From Verrucomicrobiaceae bacterium (GTDB taxonomy: Bacteria; Verrucomicrobiota; Verrucomicrobiae; Verrucomicrobiales; Akkermansiaceae), in the NCBI GenBank assembly GCA_003820635.1, contig RPOS01000064.1, positions 1-15,441 on the forward strand: a stretch of 15,441 nucleotides of DNA, read 5' to 3'. The notes under the pieces are model-generated. The model was given only the letters and a program-made list of their open reading frames with translations, made no database searches and had not been told where the DNA came from. Shown here piece after piece: positions 1-6,469 of this stretch (positions are counted from its first letter, which is position 1; every line of letters begins with the position of its first letter). The position numbers were made by a program, and so were the translations under genes.

Positions 1-3
1 CAT
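1..3 (-). CDS. Start codon of a leftward gene cut by the window edge
   Basis: Read on the minus strand, the first three bases are an ATG. It is preceded by AGGGG (positions 14 to 10) with a 6-nt spacer, which is a well-placed SD site. Only the start codon is in the window, so the product cannot be judged. It would be the second gene of a leftward unit, downstream of the coiled-coil gene at 62-841. The palindrome at 17-31 lies just upstream of its SD site. This is inferred from the start signal alone and could be chance. Confidence 0.4.
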
Positions 4-16
4 GATTTTCCCCTAG

Positions 17-31
17 TTCTAACCGTTAGAA
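17..31. promoter_or_regulatory. Palindrome TTCTAAC-C-GTTAGAA, possible operator (copy 1)
   Basis: Perfect 7-bp arms around a single central base. A second copy at 947-960 matches at 13 of 14 positions (TTCTAAYCGTTAGA). This copy sits between the hairpin at 33-52 and the SD site of the leftward gene that starts at position 3. The symmetry fits a dimeric DNA-binding protein, but no binder is identified. Confidence 0.5.
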
Positions 32-32
32 T

Positions 33-52
33 CCCTGCCCTTTCGGGCAGGG
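33..52 (-). terminator. GC-rich hairpin after the leftward coiled-coil gene
   Basis: CCCTGCCC and GGGCAGGG form an 8-bp stem. On the leftward transcript the loop is GAAA, a stable GNRA tetraloop. It begins about 10 nt past the stop codon of the gene at 62-841. No U-tract follows (the next bases on that strand are ATTCTAAC), so it is not a textbook intrinsic terminator. It could instead be a partial terminator or an RNA-stabilising hairpin between two co-transcribed genes. Confidence 0.45.
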
Positions 53-61
53 CAGTGCGCT

Positions 62-841
62 TTACATGCTGAGCAGATTGTTATCTGCCAGAATCTCGCG
101 CACCTCAGACGCCACAGACAGCTCGCCAATCGATTCCAGCATGGCAACCAAGGCCGTGGCATGCAGCGCCACCTCGTGACGCGTGAGGACCTTTATCGAG
201 CCGGACTTTGGCGCGGCTTTACGGCCGCCGGTTTTCTGCGAGACAGGCGCGGCATCAATCGCTTTGCGCACGGCTTGCTGCGCCTTTTCCGCGTCAAGCT
301 TCGCTTGTGCTGCGGCAAGCTTTACTTCATCGCTTGCCTTCGCCTTTGCGGCCTTGCTTGCGAGGGCTTTCGCCTCCGCGGCCTTGTCCGATGCCACTTG
401 TTCCGCTTGCGCGACCTTTTCCGCATGATCTGCCTGTTTTTTGGCCGCGAGCTCTTTCTTGTGATTGTGGTACAACGAGGGGGTAAAGGGTATTCCCTTT
501 GCAAATGCGAGCTCGAGGCTATGCCCGTAGGCTAACCCCATGTTGTACCCGAGCTTCCCGGCAAGGGTCGCCGGCATGGACCCCGCTTTTTCTAGCAACT
601 TGAATTCTTCTTGCTCGGGCTTGGTACGTGCGCAGGGTTTCACTACCTCGCGCATAATATCTTCGGTCGCGACCTTCGGGGAAACCCCAGTAGTGCGGGC
701 AATATCCATAAGATCGTTGATAATCTTAGCGCGCTCAACATCTGCTCGCGCTATTGCGGTCGCAGTGGCAGTGCCCACATTCTCAAATTGGGCGCGATAG
801 GTTGCCAGAGTATCGGCAGGCATTGTCTTAATAATATCCAT
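62..841 (-). CDS. Leftward protein with Ala/Lys-rich coiled coil, function unknown
   Basis: I do not recognise this 259-residue protein. Residues 1-120 look helical. Residues about 127-197 are almost only A, K, E, D and Q in a coiled-coil pattern. A basic Gly-rich linker follows (TGGRKAAPKSG, about 204-214), then a compact C-terminal helix pair (VALHATALVAMLESIGEL). No signal peptide, membrane segment or catalytic motif is visible. The start was set at the second in-frame ATG because AGAGGA lies 7 nt upstream of it; the first ATG (859) has no SD and would add six residues (MTEETI). It is the only complete leftward gene here, read from its own near-consensus promoter at 918-946. The basic linker and coil would suit a nucleic-acid-binding or scaffold-like role, but that is only a guess. 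Confidence 0.8.
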   Translation of the reverse strand: MDIIKTMPADTLATYRAQFENVGTATATAIARADVERAKIINDLMDIARTTGVSPKVATEDIMREVVKPCARTKPEQEEFKLLEKAGSMPATLAGKLGYNMGLAYGHSLELAFAKGIPFTPSLYHNHKKELAAKKQADHAEKVAQAEQVASDKAAEAKALASKAAKAKASDEVKLAAAQAKLDAEKAQQAVRKAIDAAPVSQKTGGRKAAPKSGSIKVLTRHEVALHATALVAMLESIGELSVASEVREILADNNLLSM

Positions 842-848
842 GATAGTT

Positions 849-854
849 TCCTCT
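849..854 (-). promoter_or_regulatory. SD site AGAGGA that decides the start of the leftward gene
   Basis: On the minus strand AGAGGA is followed by seven bases and then ATG at 841-839. The upstream in-frame ATG at 859-857 is preceded by AAGCGCCCAGAT, which has no purine-rich SD. The shorter start is therefore preferred. Confidence 0.6.
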
Positions 855-882
855 GTCATATCTGGGCGCTTAGGTGAAGAGC

Positions 883-908
883 TGTAAGGTGCACCGTTAA
901 ACCTTACA
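883..908. promoter_or_regulatory. 8-bp inverted repeat in the leader of the leftward gene
   Basis: TGTAAGGT (883-890) and ACCTTACA (901-908) are exact inverse complements separated by 10 bases. The dyad lies just downstream of the predicted leftward -10 box (918-923), so it would sit at the very 5' end of the transcript. It could be an operator that blocks early elongation or a leader hairpin. Confidence 0.5.
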
Positions 909-917
909 ACAGACTAC

Positions 918-946
918 ATAATATCTTTTACTAGTCAGAATGTCAA
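918..946 (-). promoter_or_regulatory. Near-consensus sigma70 promoter for the leftward gene
   Basis: On the minus strand the sequence reads TTGACA (946-941), a 17-nt spacer, then TATTAT (923-918). The -35 box is perfect, the spacing ideal and the -10 box differs from TATAAT at one position. Transcription would begin near 911. It is the strongest promoter visible in the window. The palindrome at 947-960 abuts the -35 box, a common place for an operator or activator site. Confidence 0.8.
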
Positions 947-960
947 TTCTAATCGTTAGA
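947..960. promoter_or_regulatory. Palindrome TTCTAATCGTTAGA, possible operator (copy 2)
   Basis: Dyad TCTAA-TCG-TTAGA. It matches the palindrome at 17-31 at 13 of 14 positions and touches the -35 box of the leftward promoter. Two copies, each upstream of a leftward start, suggest one regulator acting on both. No regulator gene is identified in the window. Confidence 0.5.
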
Positions 961-992
961 CCGATCAGCGCGCACGAACGGCCAGGGCGCGA

Positions 993-1014
993 CCCCACCC
1001 GACCCCTACCCCCC
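993..1014 (-). other. Four-run G-tract with G-quadruplex potential
   Basis: The plus strand carries C-runs of 4, 3, 4 and 6 at 993-996, 998-1000, 1003-1006 and 1009-1014, with loops of 1, 2 and 2 bases. The minus strand therefore carries four G-runs with very short loops, which fits the standard G-quadruplex pattern. It lies in the gene-free stretch between the leftward promoter and the repeat array. Folding is inferred from the pattern. Confidence 0.6.
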
Positions 1015-1050
1015 GCGCCGGCTGATGTGACTCCTCCCTTGTGCTTGTGC

Positions 1051-1067
1051 TGAGTTTCGCAAACTCA
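1051..1067. repeat. Inverted repeat TGAGTTT-CGC-AAACTCA
   Basis: Perfect 7-bp arms with a 3-base centre. Its half-sites resemble the TGAGTT/AACTCA half of the 14-bp near-palindromes that begin at 1084, so it may be an outlying, wider-spaced member of the same family. Confidence 0.6.
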
Positions 1068-1083
1068 AAGCCCACGACCCTAC

Positions 1084-1276
1084 CTAAGTTAACTCAGAAA
1101 AATATATCGCGCCCACTACGCCGCTTAAGTTTACTTAGTAACGAGCCTAAGTTAACTCAGAAAAATATAGGGCGTGTCCGAAAAAGCTAAGTTAACTCAG
1201 ATAACGCCCCCCTAAGTAAACTTAAGCTCCTTCATAAAAATATATTTCGCCCACGACTAAGCCTAACTTAACTCAG
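1084..1276. repeat. Array of six 14-bp near-palindromes (CTAAGTTAACTCAG family) with AT boxes
   Basis: Three copies are identical (1084-1097, 1147-1160, 1187-1200). Copies at 1125-1138 and 1212-1225 are TTAAGTTTACTTAG and its exact inverse complement. A sixth at 1263-1276 differs from the common form at one base. Start-to-start spacings are 41, 22, 40, 25 and 51 bp, several of them near whole turns of the helix. AAAAATATA boxes follow at 1098, 1161 and 1236; two of these continue into the same CGCCCAC word. There is no gene here. The layout suits a protein-binding array: replication origin, terminase packaging site or operator cluster. It ends just before the predicted rightward promoter. Confidence 0.75.
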
Positions 1277-1291
1277 TTAACCCATACGGGC

Positions 1292-1319
1292 TTGCGCTTA
1301 CGTAGAACCGTGCTATATT
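1292..1319 (+). promoter_or_regulatory. Predicted rightward promoter for the packaging and head genes
   Basis: TTGCGC (1292-1297), a 16-nt spacer and TATATT (1314-1319). TG one base before the -10 box makes it an extended -10 promoter. Transcription would start near 1326, leaving a short leader before the small terminase gene. It lies directly after the palindrome array, so proteins bound there could control it. Confidence 0.5.
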
Positions 1320-1346
1320 CGAGCCTCACCCTAGTGCGGGTTGCCT

Positions 1347-1898
1347 ATGTATACGCCAGTCGTAGATACTGACATTGAATTTTCCGATTACCAGCCAACG
1401 TTCGAGACGTTGCAAGCTCGCGTCGATACTGCCTTTGCAGCACTGGCAGAACTAGAGACTAATGTGCTGGTGTCGGACGAAGACATGACCACAGCGCGGT
1501 CTGTGTTTATGGGTACGCAGAACGCCACAGACCTTGACCTCTCAAGCCCGGGGACGGTGGTGCACCTGAAGGCAATCCTTTCAGAATACGATACCAAAGT
1601 CGTAGAGTCTGCCGTCCAGCTACGTACGTACATCACAAACAAGTTGTTGCTGGAGAGTGCCCACTCCGACCCACGCATTCGGATTAAGGCCCTTGAGTTG
1701 CTGGGCAAGATCAGCGACGTTGGGTTGTTCACGGAAAAAGCCGAGATCACGCTACGCCATCGCCCAACCGAAGAGCTGGAGCAGATGTTGCGCGAGCGCC
1801 TGTCCAAGGTAATTGAAGGCGAGCACATGACGATGCCATCGTCTCCGACTCATCGCAATGAGACTATTGACGACGTGTTTGCCACCCCCGCACAATGA
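1347..1898 (+). CDS. Terminase small subunit (probable)
   Basis: The small terminase subunit binds the phage packaging site and hands the DNA to the large subunit. The 183-residue product is mostly helical and acidic. Its C-terminal half contains RIKALELLGKISDVGLF and a helix around EELEQMLRERLSKVI, which recall small terminases of uncultured environmental phages. The main argument is position: it stops inside the start of the large terminase gene (ATGA overlap at 1895-1898). ATG 1347 was chosen; a TTG two codons upstream (1341) is the alternative. Neither has a strong SD, only GCGGG at about 1336-1340. No helix-turn-helix is obvious by eye. The palindrome array just upstream is a candidate binding site for it. 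Confidence 0.65.
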   Translation: MYTPVVDTDIEFSDYQPTFETLQARVDTAFAALAELETNVLVSDEDMTTARSVFMGTQNATDLDLSSPGTVVHLKAILSEYDTKVVESAVQLRTYITNKLLLESAHSDPRIRIKALELLGKISDVGLFTEKAEITLRHRPTEELEQMLRERLSKVIEGEHMTMPSSPTHRNETIDDVFATPAQ

Positions 1899-3397
1899 AC
1901 CTCCAGCACATGCCGGACGCGGAGAAAGCTGACCTGCTGGCGTTGCTGGACGAGCTGGAGTCGCGCAAGCGCGTATCCATCTGCCAGAACGACTTCCTTG
2001 CGTTTATTGCAGCCCTCGATGCCACCTATAAGTTTGGCACGCACCTCAAGCGGCTCGGTGCGTTGCTGACAGAAGTCGAGCAGGGGTATAAGGATCGGAT
2101 TGCTGTCAGCATGGCCCCGCGTATGGGCAAGAGCCAGATGATCTCCATCTATTACCCGGCATGGTATTTGGGTAAGAACCCCACGCACAAGGTCATTGTT
2201 GCCTCACACACTGCCGAATTGGCGGTGGATATGGCCCGTAAAGTGCGGAATTTGATGCAGACTGCCGAGTATCGGAGGATTTTCCCCGATACGACTATTG
2301 CATCCGACGCGAAAGCTGCCGGTAAGTGGAATACCAGCCAAGGCGGTGAGTATTTTGCCATTGGTACGGGGGGTGCGCTGGCAGGGCGAGGTGCCGATCT
2401 GATCGTTGCCGACGATCCGCTGTCGGAACAGGACATTAAAGCGGGTAATTTCGACTCTTTAGACGCGCTATACGAGTGGTTTTCTGCCGGTTTACGCACG
2501 CGACTCATGCCGGGCGGCAAGATATGTATATTACATACCCGCTGGCACCAGCGAGACCTCATTGGACGCTTGATTAAGGATTCCGCGACTAACCCGGACG
2601 GCGACCAGTACGAGATTTTTGAGTTTCCTGCCATTCTCAATGAGGAATCGACCGACCCGGACAACCCGCCGAAGTCACTTTGGCCGGAACAGTGGTCGCT
2701 TGAGTCGTTGCTGCGCACAAAAGCGTCGATGTCGCACATTCTGTGGCAGTGGAATGCGCAGTACATGCAGAATCCGACGGCTTCGGAGTCTGCCATCATC
2801 AAGCGGGAGTGGATCAAGTGGTGGCCGCACGAAGACCCGCCTAAAGTCGACTTTATTGTGCAGGCATACGACACGGCGCTCACTACCAAGACCCGGTCGG
2901 ACTATAGCGTGTGCCAGACTTGGGGCGTTTTCTTCCATGAGGAAGACAATTCCACTAATGTCATCTTGCTGAACCAAGTGAAAGGCAAGTGGGAGTTCCC
3001 TGAGCTCAAGCAAATGGCCCTCGACCAGTACCAAGAGTGGGAGCCAGACTCCGTGATTGTCGAAGCCAAGGCCAGCGGCCAGCCGCTGATCGACGAGATG
3101 CGTCGCAGCGGTATCTTTGTGCAGGACTACAGCCCGGGCAAGGGCCAAGACAAGATCGCACGGCTCAACGCCGTGGCAGACATGTTTGCCAGCGGCCATG
3201 TATGGTTCCCGGAGACTCACTGGGCGCAAGCCACCGTAGAAGAGATTGTATCGTTCCCCGCCGCCGAGCATGACGACGCGGTCGACGCCTGTACCTTGGC
3301 CTTAGCACGTGTGCGTAAGGGCGGGTTGCTGTCCTTGCGGACTGATAACGAGGACAATGAACCAGTCTTTTTCCGCCGCAAAGGCGGCTACTACTGA
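1895..3397 (+). CDS. terL: Terminase large subunit (packaging ATPase and nuclease)
   Basis: This is the motor that drives DNA into the prohead through the portal and cuts the concatemer. The 500-residue length is typical. The N-terminal ATPase half shows a Walker A-like loop (APRMGKSQ, residues 74-81) and a Walker B strand (LIVADD, 169-174). ILHTRWHQRDLIGRL (212-226) is a stretch often seen after the ATPase core in this family. The C-terminal RNase H-like nuclease shows the expected acidic residues: D326 in YDTA, E390 in VIVEAK and D460/D461/D464 in HDDAVD. The gene overlaps the small subunit by 4 nt, which implies translational coupling. It ends 20 nt before the portal gene. It looks intact, with no missing catalytic residue. 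Confidence 0.95.
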   Translation: MNLQHMPDAEKADLLALLDELESRKRVSICQNDFLAFIAALDATYKFGTHLKRLGALLTEVEQGYKDRIAVSMAPRMGKSQMISIYYPAWYLGKNPTHKVIVASHTAELAVDMARKVRNLMQTAEYRRIFPDTTIASDAKAAGKWNTSQGGEYFAIGTGGALAGRGADLIVADDPLSEQDIKAGNFDSLDALYEWFSAGLRTRLMPGGKICILHTRWHQRDLIGRLIKDSATNPDGDQYEIFEFPAILNEESTDPDNPPKSLWPEQWSLESLLRTKASMSHILWQWNAQYMQNPTASESAIIKREWIKWWPHEDPPKVDFIVQAYDTALTTKTRSDYSVCQTWGVFFHEEDNSTNVILLNQVKGKWEFPELKQMALDQYQEWEPDSVIVEAKASGQPLIDEMRRSGIFVQDYSPGKGQDKIARLNAVADMFASGHVWFPETHWAQATVEEIVSFPAAEHDDAVDACTLALARVRKGGLLSLRTDNEDNEPVFFRRKGGYY

Positions 3398-3417
3398 CCC
3401 AATTAAGGACCGACCCA

Positions 3418-5904
3418 ATGGCAACAAACGTTGATAAGGCGCTGACCTCCGCCAACCCGCTGCTCGGCAACGAGCCGTTCCAGCTTGAGCTCGACCTCGA
3501 CCTCGACGACTCTCCCTCGACACAGACCCAGCTCGACGATGGGTCGATTGAGATTACGCTTGGCGAATCCACTTCTCCTACCGACACCGACGAAGACATT
3601 TCATTTGATGCCAACTTGGCTGACTACCTCGATGAGTCCGTCCTTGCCACACTGGCCTCAGACCTGATCGACGAAGTCGAGACCGACATTCAATCCAGAA
3701 AAGACTGGGTTGAGACGTATGTCAAAGGTATGGAAGTGCTGGGCTTGAAGTATGAAGAGCGGATGGAGCCTTGGGAAGACGCCTGTGGTGTGTACAGTGC
3801 CGTCTTGTCGGAAGCTGCCATTCGGTTCCAAGCTGAGACTATGCAGGAGACATTCCCTGCCGCTGGCCCCGTGAAGACGCTGATCCTCGGAGAATCCACG
3901 CCGGAGAAAGAGAAAGCGGCGGAGCGTGTGCGGGACGACATGAACTACCAGATCACGGAAGTGATGAGCGAGTATCGGACGGAGCACGAGCGGGCTCTGT
4001 TTAATCTGGCGCTGGCGGGTAGCGTGTTCAAGAAGGTCTACTTTGACCCTAACCTTGACCGGCAAGTTAGCATCACCGTGCCGGCTGAAGACATTATTGT
4101 GCCGTGGGGTGCCACCGATCTAAACACCGCTGAGCGTGTGACGCACATCCTGCGCAAAACCAAGCTGGAGATGCAGAAGTTGCAGGCATCCGAGTTTTAT
4201 CGGGACGTGGACTTGGGCGAAGCGCGGTCGTATCACACCGACCTCGAGAAGAAGAAGGCTGAGGACTCGGGCTTTACGATCACTGATGACAATCGGTATT
4301 CGCTGTTTGAGTGCCACGCAGACCTCGTCATTCCCGGGTTCGACGCAGCAGAAGACGAAGACAATCTCTCACCCTTGCCGTCCCCGTACGTTGTAACGCT
4401 CGACCGTGGGTCACAGACTATTCTCTCTATCCGTCGTAACTGGGAGCCGCACCTGCCGTCGCCAGCACACCCCACGGGGACTGCGACACAACGGCCCACA
4501 CCGACACCGCTCAAGCGCCAGCACTTCGTACACTACCCGTACATTATTGGGTTTGGGTTTTATGGCCTTGGGCTGATCCACATCATCGGCGGCTACGCAC
4601 GCGCAGGCACCTCACTCATCCGTCAGCTGGTGGACGCGGGCACGCTGAATAACTTGCCGGGTGGCCTCAAGGCCCGTGGCATGCGTATCAAGGGCGACGA
4701 CACGCCCATCGCACCCGGAGAATTCCGGGACGTGGACATCCCCTCGGGGGCCATCCGCGACAACATCATGCCGCTGCCGTACAAGGAGCCGTCTCAAGTT
4801 CTGCTCGCCCTGCTGAACCAGATCACAGAAGAAGGCCGACGTTTAGGGGCTATCAGCGATCTTAATGTTAGCGATATGAGCGCGAACGCGCCCGTGGGCA
4901 CCACGCTGGCTATTCTGGAGCGCACTCTCAAGCCGATGGCTGCGGTGCAGGCGCGTGTGCACTACGCCATGAAGCAGGAGTTCAAGCTGCTGAAGGCACT
5001 CATCGCTGAGTATGCGCCCAGCCAGTATGACTACAAGCCCAGCCACGCTAACCGTAAGGCACGGCGCGAGGACTACGCGACGACTGAGGTGATCCCGGTC
5101 AGCGACCCGAACAGCTCGACAATGGCCCAGCGGGTTGTGCAGTATCAAGCGATTATGCAGATGGCGCAGGCTGCGCCTCAGATTTATGACCTGCCGTACC
5201 TGCACAGACAGATGATCGAGGTGTTGGGCGTAAAGAACGCCGACAAGATTCTGCCGATGCCCGAGGACCAGACGCCACGCGATCCGATTTCCGAGAACAT
5301 GGCAGTGATGATCGGCAAGCCGGTCAAAGCGTTTATCTACCAAGATCACGATGCGCATATCTCCGCGCACATGACGTTTCTGCAAGACCCGATGATTGCC
5401 GCAACACTCGGCCAGAATCCGATGGCTCAGCAGATGCAGGCCGCTCTAATGGCGCACGTTGCCGAGCACTTGGGGTACAGCTATCGCAAGCAGATCGAGG
5501 AACAGCTTGGCGTGCCTCTGCCGCCCCCGGACAAGCCCCTGCCGGAGGAGTTTGAGGTGCAGTTGTCGCGCCTCGTGGCCGATGCGTCCAAGCAGCTGGT
5601 GCAGATGCACCAGAGTCAGGCCGCCCAGCAGCAGGCTCAGCAGCAAGCTCAGGACCCGCTGTTGCAGATTCAGCAGCAGGAGTTGCAGGTCAAGCAGCAA
5701 GACATCCAGCGTAAGGCCCAGAAGGATGCGCTCGATGCCAAGCAGGCTGACCGTCGCCTGTCTCTTGAGGAACAGCGCCTGTTGCTCGACGCGCAGAAGA
5801 GTGGCGCGCAGCTCCAAGCACAAGACAAGCAGAATGCAGATCGTTTGAAGATGGACCTGATGAAGACCGTAGTGCAGCAGCAACGAAAACCCAAGGAGAA
5901 ATAA
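3418..5904 (+). CDS. Portal protein (head-tail connector ring)
   Basis: At 828 residues this fits the large portals of short-tailed phages, which form a dodecameric ring at one capsid vertex and bind the terminase. Residues about 22-75 are very acidic (ELDLDLDD and following). The core begins near residue 95 (WVETYVKGMEVLGLKY) and continues through VFKKVYFDP and AEDIIVPWG, in a style I associate with portals of environmental podoviruses. The last 100 residues are Gln-rich, likely coiled coil (QAAQQQAQQQAQ, then repeated Q/K/E/L heptads), and would suit the barrel or internal end. The start has AAGGA 8 nt upstream. Position between large terminase and scaffold supports the call. No catalytic motif is expected. 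Confidence 0.85.
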   Translation: MATNVDKALTSANPLLGNEPFQLELDLDLDDSPSTQTQLDDGSIEITLGESTSPTDTDEDISFDANLADYLDESVLATLASDLIDEVETDIQSRKDWVETYVKGMEVLGLKYEERMEPWEDACGVYSAVLSEAAIRFQAETMQETFPAAGPVKTLILGESTPEKEKAAERVRDDMNYQITEVMSEYRTEHERALFNLALAGSVFKKVYFDPNLDRQVSITVPAEDIIVPWGATDLNTAERVTHILRKTKLEMQKLQASEFYRDVDLGEARSYHTDLEKKKAEDSGFTITDDNRYSLFECHADLVIPGFDAAEDEDNLSPLPSPYVVTLDRGSQTILSIRRNWEPHLPSPAHPTGTATQRPTPTPLKRQHFVHYPYIIGFGFYGLGLIHIIGGYARAGTSLIRQLVDAGTLNNLPGGLKARGMRIKGDDTPIAPGEFRDVDIPSGAIRDNIMPLPYKEPSQVLLALLNQITEEGRRLGAISDLNVSDMSANAPVGTTLAILERTLKPMAAVQARVHYAMKQEFKLLKALIAEYAPSQYDYKPSHANRKARREDYATTEVIPVSDPNSSTMAQRVVQYQAIMQMAQAAPQIYDLPYLHRQMIEVLGVKNADKILPMPEDQTPRDPISENMAVMIGKPVKAFIYQDHDAHISAHMTFLQDPMIAATLGQNPMAQQMQAALMAHVAEHLGYSYRKQIEEQLGVPLPPPDKPLPEEFEVQLSRLVADASKQLVQMHQSQAAQQQAQQQAQDPLLQIQQQELQVKQQDIQRKAQKDALDAKQADRRLSLEEQRLLLDAQKSGAQLQAQDKQNADRLKMDLMKTVVQQQRKPKEK
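5893..5898 (+). promoter_or_regulatory. SD site AAGGAG that supports a TTG start
   Basis: AAGGAG lies inside the last codons of the portal gene, 6 nt before TTG at 5905. The TTG follows the portal stop TAA with no gap. There is no early in-frame ATG, so the TTG is taken as the start of the 65-residue gene. Confidence 0.65.
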
Positions 5905-6102
5905 TTGGCGAAGACAGTGTTTGAAGCCCTCCGGAGCAATCTGGAGGGGGAGAGTGTGCGGATAAGTAATCACCTCGCTGAAGGCAAGGCGGGGGATTAC
6001 GCAACGTATAAAGAGCTGTGTGGGGTCGTCCGAGGGCTGACCCACGCAGTAGCAGCGATTACAGACCTTGAGCAGAACTACTTGGAACGAGATGATGACT
6101 GA
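5905..6102 (+). CDS. 65-residue protein between portal and co-chaperonin, function unknown
   Basis: A small, probably all-helical protein with no recognised motif. It begins with a TTG start directly after the portal stop codon, backed by an AAGGAG at ideal distance. It ends in a run of acidic residues (LERDDD) and overlaps the next gene by about 11 nt. Its tight packing between two assembly genes suggests a head-assembly role, but this is inference from position only. Single-strand reading, correct spacing and overlap make it likely to be a real gene. Confidence 0.65.
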   Translation: MAKTVFEALRSNLEGESVRISNHLAEGKAGDYATYKELCGVVRGLTHAVAAITDLEQNYLERDDD

Positions 6103-6460
6103 GCCCGTATTCACTGAAGAAGAGATCGAGAAGCAACTGCCGAAACCCGTCGGTTACATGCTGCTGATCGCCCTGCCTGTGGTCGACGAGACGTATGAAT
6201 CGGGCATTGTTAAAGATGCCAAGACTGTGCACTACGAGAAGGTGCTGTCGACCATCGGGCTGGTGCTGGACATGGGCTCGCAGGCATACAAAGACCCTGA
6301 GCGGTTCCCGCATGGGCCGTGGTGTTCCGCCGGTGAGTACGTGATGTTCCGCAGCAACAGCGGCACGCGGTTTACCTTCCGAGGGGTGGAGTATCGCCTC
6401 ATGTCTGACGACAGCATCGAGGCTGTTGTTGCTGATCCCCGTGGCATTAGCCGCCCTTAA
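6092..6460 (+). CDS. GroES-like co-chaperonin (phage-encoded)
   Basis: GroES-type lids cap the host GroEL chamber while a client folds. The 122-residue product follows the GroES layout. It has an opening PKPVGYMLLIALP strand, a mobile-loop-like segment ending in SGIV (residues 33-40), a strand LSTIGLVLDMG where GroES has GEVVAVG, a short insert, then AGEYVMF, FTFRGVEYRLM and a terminal DDSIEAVV, matching the GroES pattern of a gated GD-VLF, G-EYLI and E-DILAVV. Two adjacent ATGs (6092 and 6095) are possible; GGAACGAG lies upstream. It sits between portal and scaffold, so its likely client is the capsid protein. The assignment is by eye from strand order, not by a search. Confidence 0.7.
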   Translation: MMTEPVFTEEEIEKQLPKPVGYMLLIALPVVDETYESGIVKDAKTVHYEKVLSTIGLVLDMGSQAYKDPERFPHGPWCSAGEYVMFRSNSGTRFTFRGVEYRLMSDDSIEAVVADPRGISRP

Positions 6461-6469
6461 GGAGGGTAT

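Noticed and set aside
841..859. Longer start (ATG at 859) for the leftward gene
   Set aside because: No SD precedes it, whereas AGAGGA is correctly placed for the ATG at 841. It remains possible but less likely.
161..877. Several plus-strand frames opposite the leftward coiled-coil gene
   Set aside because: They lack SD sites and are Cys/Arg/Leu-rich. The leftward frame has a near-consensus promoter and a good SD.
1084..1276. Repeats as a CRISPR array
   Set aside because: Units are only 14 bp, spacing is irregular (22 to 51 bp), and no cas genes are present.
860..1346. tRNA or other RNA gene in the gene-free stretch
   Set aside because: No cloverleaf, anticodon arm or T-loop pattern was found by eye; the stretch is explained by repeats and promoters.
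2152..3271. Two long minus-strand open frames opposite the large terminase
   Set aside because: They lie inside a gene with all expected ATPase and nuclease motifs; their own sequences are Cys/Ser/Arg-rich shadow translations.
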